In this document: in pieces, positions 49,251-57,051 of the stretch
Numbering within the stretch: position 1 is the stretch's first letter
How the letters are laid out: the number at the start of each line of letters is the position of its first letter
From: Pseudomonadota bacterium
Lineage (GTDB): Bacteria; Pseudomonadota; Alphaproteobacteria; Rhizobiales; Beijerinckiaceae
Direction: 5' to 3'
DNA length: 64,000 bases
NCBI GenBank assembly: GCA_020161575.1
Contig: JAIUNR010000001.1
Span: 248,001 to 312,000 of the forward strand
The notes under the pieces: model-generated
Seen by the model: the letters and a program-made list of their open reading frames with translations, nothing else
Told to the model about the DNA's origin: nothing
The model's database searches: none
Program-made: the position numbers and the translations under genes

Positions 49251-49361
49251 ACCCATTTGCGACGGTGTGCTTTGGCCTGCGCGAAAGCGTGGGCTCCCTC
49301 TCCGCTTGACCTTGGCGCGTGGCTCCGTCAATCCGGGATGTCCCAACACGGAGCGAACGAG

Positions 49362-49745
49362 ATGGATCAGGAAACCCCGCGCGGCGAGCTTACCGTCCGC
49401 ACGATCGCCATGCCGGCGGATACCAATGCCAATGGCGATATTTTCGGCGGCTGGGTAATGAGCCGCATGGATCAGGCCGGGGGAATCGCGGGGGCGGAGC
49501 GCGCGCATGGGCGCGTGGTGACCGTTGCCGTGGATGCGATGACCTTCATCCGCCCGGTGAAGGTGGGCGATGTGCTCTGCGTCTATACCGAGGTGGAGAA
49601 AGTCGGCCGTACATCGATGAAGATCCATATCGAGGCCTGGGCGCAGCGTTTCACCACGCATCACCGCGAAAAGGTGACGGACGCGACCTTCACCTTCGTC
49701 GCGATCGATGATCAGGGCCGTCCGCGCGAGGTGCCGAAGGCCTGA
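49362..49745 (+). CDS. yciA: YciA-type acyl-CoA thioesterase
   Basis: This 127-residue hot-dog-fold enzyme hydrolyses acyl-CoA to the free acid and CoA. The family segment TIAMPADTNANGDIFGGWVM (with the catalytic Asp and the GG helix start) is followed by VDAMTFIRPVKVGDVL. The ATG at 49362 has CGGAG 8 bases upstream; the longer frame upstream is not supported. It follows the MFS gene after 111 bases and converges on a TetR gene with a 3-base gap. Confidence 0.93.
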   Translation: MDQETPRGELTVRTIAMPADTNANGDIFGGWVMSRMDQAGGIAGAERAHGRVVTVAVDAMTFIRPVKVGDVLCVYTEVEKVGRTSMKIHIEAWAQRFTTHHREKVTDATFTFVAIDDQGRPREVPKA

Positions 49746-49748
49746 GGA

Positions 49749-50285
49749 TCAACGCCGGAGAAAAGCGATGAAACGGCGGTAAAGTGCCTGCCGTTCCTCC
49801 GGTGTTGAGCGGGGCTCCGTGATCGCGAGGCCGAGAAAGGCCGCGTATTCGATGCGCGCGAGCATCAGGGCACTTTCGGGCGCGATCCCGGCATCCGCAT
49901 GGAGGCGCGCGAGGAACTGCGTTCGACGCTGGTCCACCGCGTGGCAGAGATCCGCGATCGCCGGATTTCTCACGGCGAGCGCGCGAAATCCCTGTTCGAC
50001 GCGCTGATCCACCGTGCTTGTGAGCACGTTGAGCGCGTCAAGCTTGTCCTCGGGCGTCGCCGCGTTCTCGGCGCGGCGGATCACCGCTTCCGTATGCTTT
50101 TCGCGCCAGGTTTCCGCCAGCGCGAGAAGGTAGGCGTCGATCGTCTCGAAATGATGGTAGAAAGAGCCCTTGGAGCGGTTGGCGCGGGCCGAGACGGCAT
50201 CGATGGTCAGGGCATCCGGCCCGGCTTGCGCGAGCAGGGCGAGGCCAATATCGAGCCAATCCGCGTATTTCAGGCGTTCGACCAC
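49749..50285 (-). CDS. TetR/AcrR family regulator of a two-gene operon
   Basis: This 178-residue regulator has an HTH at about 22-55 (LTIDAVSARANRSKGSFYHHF) and a small ligand domain. A GTG start has AGGAG 8 bases upstream. It lies 17 bases downstream of a four-TM protein gene on the same strand. A 20-base inverted repeat in front of that gene overlaps its -10 box, so this protein likely represses its own operon. Confidence 0.9.
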   Translation of the reverse strand: MVERLKYADWLDIGLALLAQAGPDALTIDAVSARANRSKGSFYHHFETIDAYLLALAETWREKHTEAVIRRAENAATPEDKLDALNVLTSTVDQRVEQGFRALAVRNPAIADLCHAVDQRRTQFLARLHADAGIAPESALMLARIEYAAFLGLAITEPRSTPEERQALYRRFIAFLRR

Positions 50286-50302
50286 CGTTCAAGCTCCTGT
50301 GG

Positions 50303-50674
50303 TTACATCCACAACCCTGCCGCGCCGAGCCCGGCGAGCGGTGCGAACAGCATCCATTGCGGATGGCGGACATGCCGCAACCCCAAGGCGATATTCATGC
50401 CGATATTGGTGAGCGCGTAAATCGCGGCGGCGGCGGTCGCGAAAACTGCCGGGGTGCGCTCGCCCCCCGGCAAGGCCGAGACGAGATAGGCGATCGCCAT
50501 TCCCGCCAGCGTGATCGTCACGAAATGCCAGCACATGTACAAGGTCCATTTCGAGATGCGCGGCAGATCGGTATTCGCGAGAAGCGGGCGGATAATCTCG
50601 CGCCCGCCGATGATGAGGTGGATAAGGCAGATGGCCAGCGAGAAAACCGCCGCCACCGACAGGAACAGGTTCAT
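50303..50674 (-). CDS. Four-TM membrane protein of unknown function
   Basis: This 123-residue protein has four predicted TM helices (about 2-22, 43-64, 72-92, 100-120) with the segment HLIIGGREIIRPLLAN after the first. I do not recognise a named family. GGAGAGAG lies 3 bases before the ATG at 50674; an ATG 12 bases upstream is a weaker choice. It is the first gene of an operon with a TetR regulator and sits behind a strong palindromic operator, which suggests it is induced by a specific compound or stress. Confidence 0.75.
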   Translation of the reverse strand: MNLFLSVAAVFSLAICLIHLIIGGREIIRPLLANTDLPRISKWTLYMCWHFVTITLAGMAIAYLVSALPGGERTPAVFATAAAAIYALTNIGMNIALGLRHVRHPQWMLFAPLAGLGAAGLWM

Positions 50675-50686
50675 TGCTCTCTCCAT

Positions 50687-50706
50687 ACTATACCATATAG
50701 TATAGT
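50687..50706. promoter_or_regulatory. TetR-type operator of the four-TM/TetR operon
   Basis: ACTATAC-CATATA-GTATAGT has perfect 7-base arms. On the minus strand TATACT (50704-50699), a -10 box match, lies inside it, so binding would block the promoter. Confidence 0.75.
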
Positions 50707-50781
50707 CATTGACGGGAAATGCGCAAGCCGATACTTCCCTTGGCGGCTGATCCCGGTCATCATGGCGGGGGAGGCACGCGC

Positions 50782-51327
50782 ATGTTCGGTCTGCTTCGCA
50801 TCTTGAGGATCAACCGCCCGAGCTTTTACATCGGGGGCATGGTGGGGTTTGCCGCCGGCCTCGGCGTGATGCTTCTGGCTTTTCCCTTCCTCTTCCCCCC
50901 ACCCGCTCTGAACGAGGCGGCACCGGCCCAGGAGATTATGGCCGAAGGCGAGGCGGCAAGGCGTTTCGCTTTCCGGTTCGACGAGAACGCGCCGGGGCGT
51001 GATCCTCTCCATTGGGCCAACGGAACCGGATACATCGCCGCGCTGAAATCGGGCTGGCTCCTGCGCCTGGAGGGCGATTTCAAGACGGGGCCGGGGCCGA
51101 ATTACTGGCTCTATCTCAATACACGGGCGGTGGGCGCGGAGGGGGATTTTCTCGATGATGCCGGGCGCATACGGATCGCCCAGCTCAAGAGTTTCGAAGG
51201 CGGGCAGAATTATCTGCTCCCGCTCGAGATCGACGGCAAGCCGCTCGATCCCGCCGCTTTCCACACGCTCACGATCTGGTGCGAAAGCTTCTCGGCCTAT
51301 ATCGGCTCGGCGAAGCTGGAGAAATAG
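50782..51327 (+). CDS. DM13 domain membrane-anchored protein
   Basis: This 181-residue protein has an N-terminal TM anchor (about 14-40: FYIGGMVGFAAGLGVMLLAF) and a C-terminal DM13 domain (about 80-180). The domain includes YWLYLNTRAVG and TLTIWCESFSAYIGSAKLE, with the conserved Cys. DM13 modules are predicted to take part in redox or electron transfer at the cell surface. GGGGGAGG precedes the ATG. It is divergent from the four-TM/TetR operon and converges on a 2OG-Fe oxygenase gene with a 6-base gap. Confidence 0.85.
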   Translation: MFGLLRILRINRPSFYIGGMVGFAAGLGVMLLAFPFLFPPPALNEAAPAQEIMAEGEAARRFAFRFDENAPGRDPLHWANGTGYIAALKSGWLLRLEGDFKTGPGPNYWLYLNTRAVGAEGDFLDDAGRIRIAQLKSFEGGQNYLLPLEIDGKPLDPAAFHTLTIWCESFSAYIGSAKLEK

Positions 51328-51333
51328 CCGCGC

Positions 51334-51945
51334 TTACAGCCAATTGTAGTTGAAGCTCACCGAGATGCGCTCATCCTCGGCGCGGTTGATCGGCACATCG
51401 TGGCGCAGCCAGCTTTCCCAAAGCAGCAAGGTGCCCGGCTGGGGCTCGATGGAGACGAAAGGTTGGTTTTCGCGGCTGGCTTTCGCCTTTTTCGGCGGCG
51501 CGGCCATCATCATGGCGTGGCGCGGATCCTCGAGGCGCAGCGCGCTCGCGCCTTTCGGCACGGCGACATAGTAAGTGCCTGATATCACCGAATGCGGGTG
51601 GATATGCGCGGCATGGAAGCCGCCTTGCGGCAATACGTTCACCCAAAGCCCGTCCATCACGAGCTTGCCTTTGCCCAGATCGAATTCGAGCGTCTTCGCG
51701 AAAGCCGAGACATGCTGGCCGATCGCTTTCGCCAGTGCCTTGAAGGCAGGGAAGCGCCAAGGCAGATCGTCGAGCGAGGCATAGGAAGTGTATCCGGGAT
51801 AACCGTGCTTTTGGCTCCAGCTCCGACCGGCTTCGTCATCCTCGGCCAGGGTGCGACAGCAGATCTCCACCTCGTCAAGCAGGTCGGGCTCGGCGATTTC
51901 CGCGCGATAGAGGCGGGTGGGGAAAAGGGTGATGATCTCGCTCAT
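51334..51945 (-). CDS. 2OG-Fe(II) oxygenase-like protein (TIGR02466 type)
   Basis: This 203-residue protein begins with the family pattern MSEIITLFPTRLYRAE and contains HAAHIHPHSVISGTYYV, whose His residues fit the iron-binding facial triad of cupin-like oxygenases. A C-terminal PFVSIEPQPGTLLLWESWL is also typical. The substrate is unknown. No ribosome binding site is obvious. It follows the phosphatase gene on the same strand by 12 bases and may be co-expressed with it. Confidence 0.8.
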   Translation of the reverse strand: MSEIITLFPTRLYRAEIAEPDLLDEVEICCRTLAEDDEAGRSWSQKHGYPGYTSYASLDDLPWRFPAFKALAKAIGQHVSAFAKTLEFDLGKGKLVMDGLWVNVLPQGGFHAAHIHPHSVISGTYYVAVPKGASALRLEDPRHAMMMAAPPKKAKASRENQPFVSIEPQPGTLLLWESWLRHDVPINRAEDERISVSFNYNWL

Positions 51946-51957
51946 GCGGCGCTGATA

Positions 51958-52470
51958 TCACGCGAGGCTGGAGGATTTCAACGCATCACGCGCCCAGGCT
52001 TCCTGCTCAGGTGTTTCCACCGCGCCGGGGCGGGCAGCGCGTATCGTGGCAAGCGCGTGCTCCGGCGCGATGCCGGCCTCGATCAGGAGCCGCATCGCGA
52101 CCATGCCCGAGCGCCCTTTGCCGCCCATGCAATGGAGCAGCACGGCGCTCCCGTCAGTCAATGCTTCGTGGATATCTGCCGAGAGCGGCGGCCAGCGTGG
52201 ATCATCCATCGCCGGAGCATCGAAATCCTGGATGGGGAAATGGCGATGGCTGATCCCGATCGCGGCAAGCTGGCGGGGGAGTTGTTCCACGCCGGCTGCT
52301 GTCATTTCGCTCTCCTGCGTCATCGAGACGACGAGCGATGCTCCCCAATGCCGGATTTGTGCCAGATCCTGACTGATCTGGCCTGTCTTTCCCGGAAGCG
52401 GCGCGATCGCGAGCTTGCCGGGAAAGGGGGCCGTGATCTCAGCGATGGTTATCTGTGATGATGGCTTCAC
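51958..52470 (-). CDS. Protein-tyrosine/dual-specificity phosphatase
   Basis: This 170-residue protein has the phosphatase P-loop LLHCMGGKGRSGM (Cys nucleophile and Arg) and a general-acid loop around FDAPAMDDP. It should remove phosphate from Tyr or Ser/Thr, or from a small molecule. Its frame runs into the rlpA-like gene; I chose a GTG at 52470, overlapping that gene by 32 bases and preceded by AGGGAAA. The start is uncertain (a TTG lies directly upstream). Confidence 0.8.
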   Translation of the reverse strand: MKPSSQITIAEITAPFPGKLAIAPLPGKTGQISQDLAQIRHWGASLVVSMTQESEMTAAGVEQLPRQLAAIGISHRHFPIQDFDAPAMDDPRWPPLSADIHEALTDGSAVLLHCMGGKGRSGMVAMRLLIEAGIAPEHALATIRAARPGAVETPEQEAWARDALKSSSLA

Positions 52471-52891
52471 CAAAGTGCAATTTCCCTGCCTGCTGATCGG
52501 AGACAGGCTCCGGCTCCGGCGCTGCGGTGGCAGCGACCGGCAGGGTAGCGCCCATGTTCTGCAGGCGCAATTGCGCGGTTCCGGCGCTGGCGAAACCCAG
52601 CATGCGCGCGGCGCCCAGCGAGACATCGATCACCCGTCCGCGAATGAACGGCCCGCGATCGTTGATGCGCACGACGACGCTCTTGCCATTCGAGAGGTTC
52701 GTCAGTTGCAGCCTTGTGCCGAAGGGAAGTGTACGATGCGCCGCTGTCATGGCGGAGGGATTGAATACTTCGCCAGAAGCCGTACGTTTTCCGGCGAATT
52801 CCCGACCGTAATAGCTGGCATGGCCGATAGAATTTGCGGAAGCCGAAGCCGCGGATGCAGCCAGGGCTGTCGCAACAAGAAGTTTCTTCAT
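52439..52891 (-). CDS. RlpA-like septal ring protein (double-psi beta-barrel)
   Basis: This 150-residue exported protein has a signal peptide (1-19) and the RlpA core IGHASYYGREFAGKRTASGE, then RINDRGPFIRGRVIDVSLGA with the catalytic Asp. RlpA proteins bind or cut peptidoglycan lacking stem peptides at the division site. It lacks the C-terminal SPOR domain found in full-length RlpA. AGGTGA precedes the ATG. It heads a likely three-gene run with the phosphatase and the oxygenase genes. Confidence 0.9.
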   Translation of the reverse strand: MKKLLVATALAASAASASANSIGHASYYGREFAGKRTASGEVFNPSAMTAAHRTLPFGTRLQLTNLSNGKSVVVRINDRGPFIRGRVIDVSLGAARMLGFASAGTAQLRLQNMGATLPVAATAAPEPEPVSDQQAGKLHFGEAIITDNHR

Positions 52892-53103
52892 TCACCTGTT
52901 CTCTCGTGGTGCCGGAAGAGGAAATCATTCATCTACCGACGAGGGGCGCTGCATTGCACAATGAATGAGGCGTAAAAAAGATGCTCTTGCGCGTTTCGTT
53001 AATCGGCGCGGGGCGGTGTGCTTCCAATTTTGGCGGCGAAAGCAAGGTTGGGGCTTGAAACTCGGCGCGGAGCGCGCAAAAGAAAAGCAGCTACGCGAAG
53101 CAG

Positions 53104-53179
53104 GGGCCTGTAGCTCAATGGTTAGAGCCGGCCGCTCATAACGGTCTGGTTGCAGGTTCGAGTCCTGCCGGGCCCACCA
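53104..53179 (+). tRNA. tRNA with CAT anticodon (probably Ile2, lysidine-modified)
   Basis: A complete cloverleaf is present: acceptor GGGCCTG pairs with CGGGCCC, the D-stem pair is GCTC/GAGC, and the anticodon stem GGCCG/CGGTC has the loop CTCATAA. The T-stem is GCAGG/CCTGC with TTCGAGT, and a genomic CCA ends the gene. The anticodon CAT is at 53137-53139. Overall similarity to bacterial tRNA-Ile(CAT) favours that over elongator Met, but it cannot be fully decided from sequence alone. Confidence 0.93.
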
Positions 53180-53319
53180 TTTCCTGCTCGCTTGCTCTGT
53201 CGCGGCCACTCTTTCTACCACTAATGGACAATGTCGGCCGTGCGCGCTTGCGTCGATCCGCTCTTGCGAAGCGATGCGGATTGAAGTCCGTTATGCACGC
53301 TATAAACGGGAGGCTGGCG

Positions 53320-54228
53320 GTGAATTCGCGCGAAGACGGACACAGATCCCAGCGCAAGGTCGAGCGGGAAGTGATTGCCGGGCTAGAACACCGGCTGAGG
53401 CGCATTTTGTCACAGGGAACGGCTTCCCAGCGCAAGCTGGCTGATTTTGTTCTCCGCCATCCCATTCGCGTTGCGGCGGCTTCGATCGAGGATCTTGGGC
53501 GGGTGGCGGGTGTTTCCGCACCGACCATCTCGCGTTTCGCGCGCGAGATGGAATTCGCCGGTTTCGCCGAGATGCGCGCGGCGATCGCGGATGCGACGCA
53601 GGCGCTGATGGACCCGGTGACCAAACTCAAGGAGCGGATCCACGAGAGCCGCGAGCCCTGTGGTGCCGCGCAGGCTTTCGATGTCTTTCGCAGACAACTT
53701 GCATTGGTGGATGGCGATGAACTGGGGGGGGCTGTCCAGAACATTGCCGCACGTATCCATGAGGCGCGCTCGGTTTATGTCGCGGGATGGGGGCTTTCGG
53801 CTTTCGCGGCGGGGATGCTCGCCTATCGCCTCGCGCCCTTCCACCCATCCGTGATCAATGTCGTGCAGTTTGGCGGAAGCGAACTCGCGATGACAACATG
53901 CGCCCATATCCGCCGAGGCGATCTGCTGCTGGCGATCACCGTTCCACGCTACACGCAGGATGTCGTGCGCCTCGCGAATCTTGCGCGGGAAAGAGGCGCG
54001 CATGTCGCCGTGCTTACCGACAGCATGGCGTCGCCGCTTGCTTCGCTCGCGGACGATATCGTGCTGGCGCCCTGCTCGCATCCGATCCTGCCCAACAGTC
54101 TCGCCGCGATTGTCGCGATCTGCGAAACGCTTGCCTCGGCGGTGATGCTCGCCGACCCGAGCAGCCCGGAAAAGGCACGCTCGCTGGTGGAGTCTTTCGC
54201 GCACCATGTCGTGAACGAGAACGGCTAG
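53320..54228 (+). CDS. RpiR/MurR family transcriptional regulator
   Basis: This 302-residue regulator has an N-terminal HTH_6 domain (about 30-100: VSAPTISRFAREMEFAGFAE) and a C-terminal SIS sugar-phosphate-binding domain (about 130-280; YVAGWGLSAFAAGM and LLAITVPRYTQDVV). A GTG at 53320 has GGGAGG 7 bases upstream, better than any upstream ATG. It follows the tRNA gene and converges on the ornithine cyclodeaminase gene, separated by a hairpin. Its target genes are not obvious here. Confidence 0.9.
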   Translation: MNSREDGHRSQRKVEREVIAGLEHRLRRILSQGTASQRKLADFVLRHPIRVAAASIEDLGRVAGVSAPTISRFAREMEFAGFAEMRAAIADATQALMDPVTKLKERIHESREPCGAAQAFDVFRRQLALVDGDELGGAVQNIAARIHEARSVYVAGWGLSAFAAGMLAYRLAPFHPSVINVVQFGGSELAMTTCAHIRRGDLLLAITVPRYTQDVVRLANLARERGAHVAVLTDSMASPLASLADDIVLAPCSHPILPNSLAAIVAICETLASAVMLADPSSPEKARSLVESFAHHVVNENG

Positions 54229-54233
54229 GATCC

Positions 54234-54265
54234 TTTCCGACCAGCCCGAGTCGGCTGGTCGGAAA
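54234..54265. terminator. Bidirectional hairpin between the RpiR gene and ocd
   Basis: A perfect 13-bp stem, TTTCCGACCAGCC pairing with GGCTGGTCGGAAA, with a 6-base loop CGAGTC. Confidence 0.7.
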
Positions 54266-54289
54266 AGCAAGGCGCCTGGGCAGGGCGGT

Positions 54290-55327
54290 TCAGGCCGCCG
54301 CCACCATGCGCTTCAGCCCCAGCGTCCCGAAAAGATCCTTGGGATTGGAAGGCGCGGGAATAAGGTCGAGACCGCGCCCCGCCCTGCCGGTTGTGGCGAT
54401 ATCCTTCAGCAGGCGAAGCGCGGAGAAATCCTCGATCGCGAAGCCCACGGAATCGAAGATGGTGATGTCCTCGGCGCGCTCGCGCCCCGCCGCGCGCTGG
54501 GTCAGCACCTGCCAAAGCTCCGTGACGGGAAATTCGGGCTCCATCTGCTGGATATCGCCCTCGATCCGCGTTTGCGGCGTGAACTCCACGAAGACGCGGC
54601 CGCGGCGAAGCAGTTCCGCCGCGAGTTCGGTCTTGCCGGGGCAATCTCCGCCGATCGCATTGATATGCGTGCCGGGACGGATATGCTCCGGCTTCAGCAC
54701 GGCCTGCCGCCCTTTCACGGCGGTCGCGATCGTCACGATATCGGCGTTTGCGCAAGCCGCGCCGACGGATTCCGCGATTTCGACCCGTAAGGGGGAGATC
54801 GCCACCAGGTTGGCCCTGGCCTTTTCCGCCGCGCTACGATCGGGGTCGTAAAGGTCGATATGGGTGATGCCCAGTTCGGCTTCGAAGGCGAGCGCCTGGA
54901 ATTCGGCCTGAGCGCCGGCTCCGATCAAGGCCATGCGTCGCGCCATCGGACGGGCGAGGGCACGCGCGGCGACGGCGGAGGTAGCCGCTGTGCGCAAGGC
55001 CGTGAGGATCGTCATTTCGCTGACCAGCAGGGGATACCCTGTCGCGACATCGGCGAACACGCCCATGCCGGTAACCGTCAGCAGCCCTGAGGCGGTATTG
55101 ACCGGGTGCCCGTTGACATATTTGAACGCGTAGAAGGTGCCGTCGGAAGTTGGCATCAGCTCGATAACGCCTTGCTGCGAGTGGCTCGCGAGCCGGGCGG
55201 ATTTCTCGAAAAGCGGCCAGCGGCGAAAATCCTCGCGGATGTAATCGCAGAGCTGGCGCGAGAAGACGCCGACGGACATCTCGCGCAGCAATCGCGCCAT
55301 ATCCTCGGTGCCAAAAAACTGAACCAT
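54290..55327 (-). CDS. Ornithine cyclodeaminase
   Basis: This 345-residue enzyme of the ornithine cyclodeaminase/mu-crystallin family turns ornithine into proline and ammonia with NAD+. The N-terminal part has ELMPTSDGTFYAFKYVNGHP. The nucleotide fold has MALIGAGAQAEFQAL (about 133-147), then HINAIGGDCPGKTEL. GGAGGAA lies 5 bases before the ATG at 55327. It follows the arginase gene by 29 bases, so together they give arginine to proline plus urea. The family also contains alanine dehydrogenases, but the context favours ornithine. Confidence 0.92.
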   Translation of the reverse strand: MVQFFGTEDMARLLREMSVGVFSRQLCDYIREDFRRWPLFEKSARLASHSQQGVIELMPTSDGTFYAFKYVNGHPVNTASGLLTVTGMGVFADVATGYPLLVSEMTILTALRTAATSAVAARALARPMARRMALIGAGAQAEFQALAFEAELGITHIDLYDPDRSAAEKARANLVAISPLRVEIAESVGAACANADIVTIATAVKGRQAVLKPEHIRPGTHINAIGGDCPGKTELAAELLRRGRVFVEFTPQTRIEGDIQQMEPEFPVTELWQVLTQRAAGRERAEDITIFDSVGFAIEDFSALRLLKDIATTGRAGRGLDLIPAPSNPKDLFGTLGLKRMVAAA

Positions 55328-55356
55328 CACTTCCTCCAGGTTAGTCGACCGCCTTG

Positions 55357-56358
55357 TCAGGCGGCTTCTTCGGTTTCGCGTGGCGAACGGATGCCGAGAC
55401 TGATCGCCTTGCCGAACAGCGAGGCGACGAGATCAACGGCAAGGCGCGCGGTTTGTCCTTCATGGTCGAGCATCGGATTGACCTCGACGAGGTCGGCCGA
55501 GCCGACGAGACCGGATTCGTGGAGCATCTCCATCACCAGATGCGCCTCGCGGTAGGTGAGGCCACCCGCGACCTTGGTGCCGGTGCCCGGCGCGAGGGCG
55601 GGATCCACCACATCGATGTCGAAACTCACATGCAGGTGCGTCTTAGCGGGATCGACACGCGAGAGGACGCGTCTGAGCAATGCGCAGATGCCGAATTCGT
55701 CGATCACGCGCATGTCGAGGCAGGCGACCCTGGCTTCGGCAATGGCGGTCTTTTCTGCGCTGTCGAGCGAGCGGGCCCCGATCAGATGCACATCCTCCGC
55801 GCGGACCGGCGGGAAACGGCGATCCCCGAGCAGGGCACCAAGACGTGCATCCCCCGCGAGCATGGCGAGGCTCATGCCGTGCAGATTGCCGCTCGGCGAG
55901 ATGCGCGGGCAGTTGAAATCGGCGTGTGCGTCGATCCAGAGCAGCATGAGCCGGCGCCCGGTCCTTGCCGCATGGCGTGCCGCCGCGCTGGCCGAACCCA
56001 TGGCGATGGAATGATCCCCGCCCAGAACGAGCGGCATTTGCCCGCGCTCGAAGGCAGCAAGCGTGGTGTCATGGATTGCTGTCGCCCAGGCCGAGACAAG
56101 CGCAGCCTCGTTGCCCAGCGCGCCAAGCGCAGGCGTGGCGGAGCGCGGTTCTTCCGGTGTGACATCGCCAAGATCGACGATTTGACGACCGAGACTCGAC
56201 AAGGCCGGAACCAGACCGGAGAGGCGCAGGGCGGCCGGCCCCAGCTCGGCGCCGCGCGTTGCGCCGCCATGCCCGAACGGTGCGCCGATCAGCGCGAGTG
56301 GGCCTCCACCAAGGGCAGAGGTCGCGCTCTTCAGCACGATCCGTTTCTCTTGTCGCAT
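55357..56358 (-). CDS. rocF: Arginase
   Basis: This 333-residue manganese enzyme hydrolyses arginine to ornithine and urea. The metal motifs are intact: LVLGGDHSIAMGS, LLWIDAHADFN and SFDIDVVDPALAPG. GAGGAGAG lies 8 bases before the ATG at 56358, which excludes a longer frame. It is first in an operon with ornithine cyclodeaminase and divergent from an Lrp-type regulator, a standard arrangement for arginine breakdown as a nitrogen source. Confidence 0.96.
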   Translation of the reverse strand: MRQEKRIVLKSATSALGGGPLALIGAPFGHGGATRGAELGPAALRLSGLVPALSSLGRQIVDLGDVTPEEPRSATPALGALGNEAALVSAWATAIHDTTLAAFERGQMPLVLGGDHSIAMGSASAAARHAARTGRRLMLLWIDAHADFNCPRISPSGNLHGMSLAMLAGDARLGALLGDRRFPPVRAEDVHLIGARSLDSAEKTAIAEARVACLDMRVIDEFGICALLRRVLSRVDPAKTHLHVSFDIDVVDPALAPGTGTKVAGGLTYREAHLVMEMLHESGLVGSADLVEVNPMLDHEGQTARLAVDLVASLFGKAISLGIRSPRETEEAA

Positions 56359-56409
56359 CGCCGATCTCTCCTCTGCACCGAGGATCATGCGCGCTTCGGC
56401 TAACATCTA

Positions 56410-56473
56410 GCCAATTTTATGCCAATTTTCGTCAGCTATTGATGCATTATGCTAGTAATGATATGCATTATGC
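56410..56473. promoter_or_regulatory. Phased direct repeats between arginase and Lrp genes
   Basis: GCCAATTTT occurs at 56410 and 56421 (11-base step). ATGCATTATGC occurs at 56442 and 56463 (21-base step, about two helical turns). Together they form an AT-rich array likely bound by the divergent Lrp-type protein. The last repeat runs into candidate start codons of the Lrp gene. Confidence 0.65.
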
Positions 56474-56475
56474 CA

Positions 56476-56904
56476 ATGAGTATCCTTCTCGACGATCTCG
56501 ATCATCGGCTGATCGGCCTTTTGCGGCATGATGCGCGGTCGCCGGCCGTCACGCTCGCGCGCCAGCTCGGCGTTTCCCGTGGCACGGTCCAGAACCGCAT
56601 CGAGCGCCTGCAACGCGCAGGGGCGATCAAGGGCTTCACCCTTCGCCTGGCTTCCGAGGCTGATATCGGGCGTGTCAGGGCGTTGATGACGCTGGAAATA
56701 CGTTCGGCGGATATCCGCCCGGTTGTGGCTGAAATCCGCAAATTGCCGGAGGCGATCTCGATCCATTCGACCAACGGGCGCTGGGATATCGTGATCGAAG
56801 TGGCTGCTTCCGATCTCGGCGCGCTGGACCGGGTGATTTCCGCCATCCGCACCGTTCCGGGGGTGGCGCATTCGGAAACGAATATCCTGCTCAGCGCACT
56901 TTAG
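56476..56904 (+). CDS. Lrp/AsnC family regulator, probable activator of the arginase operon
   Basis: This 142-residue regulator has an HTH (about 3-55: ARQLGVSRGTVQNRIERLQR) and a RAM domain ending in TVPGVAHSETNILLSAL. Several in-frame ATGs (56449, 56458, 56470, 56476) are possible, none with a ribosome binding site; the shortest gives the usual Lrp N-terminus. Lrp proteins of this sort commonly sense arginine or ornithine. The divergent arginase-ocd operon and the phased repeats between them make it the likely regulator of both. Confidence 0.88.
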   Translation: MSILLDDLDHRLIGLLRHDARSPAVTLARQLGVSRGTVQNRIERLQRAGAIKGFTLRLASEADIGRVRALMTLEIRSADIRPVVAEIRKLPEAISIHSTNGRWDIVIEVAASDLGALDRVISAIRTVPGVAHSETNILLSAL

Positions 56905-57051
56905 GGGTGCGGCGCCGGAAAACCGGCCTCCGGGATGCAAATATTACAGAAAATTCATGCAGCTGCGGTATGCATGGCCGGTTGCTTTCGTTAGAAGGGC
57001 GTCTGCGCTCCAACAACAAGACGAAGGCGTGAGAAGGCGCCGGGAGGCCGG

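Noticed and set aside
53224-53319. A longer N-terminus for the RpiR regulator starting at 53224
   Set aside because: The added residues are basic and unlike the family; the GTG at 53320 has a much better ribosome binding site.
53104-53319. The tRNA as an attachment site for an integrated element
   Set aside because: I see no integrase gene, no repeated copy of the tRNA 3' end within the window and no composition change downstream.
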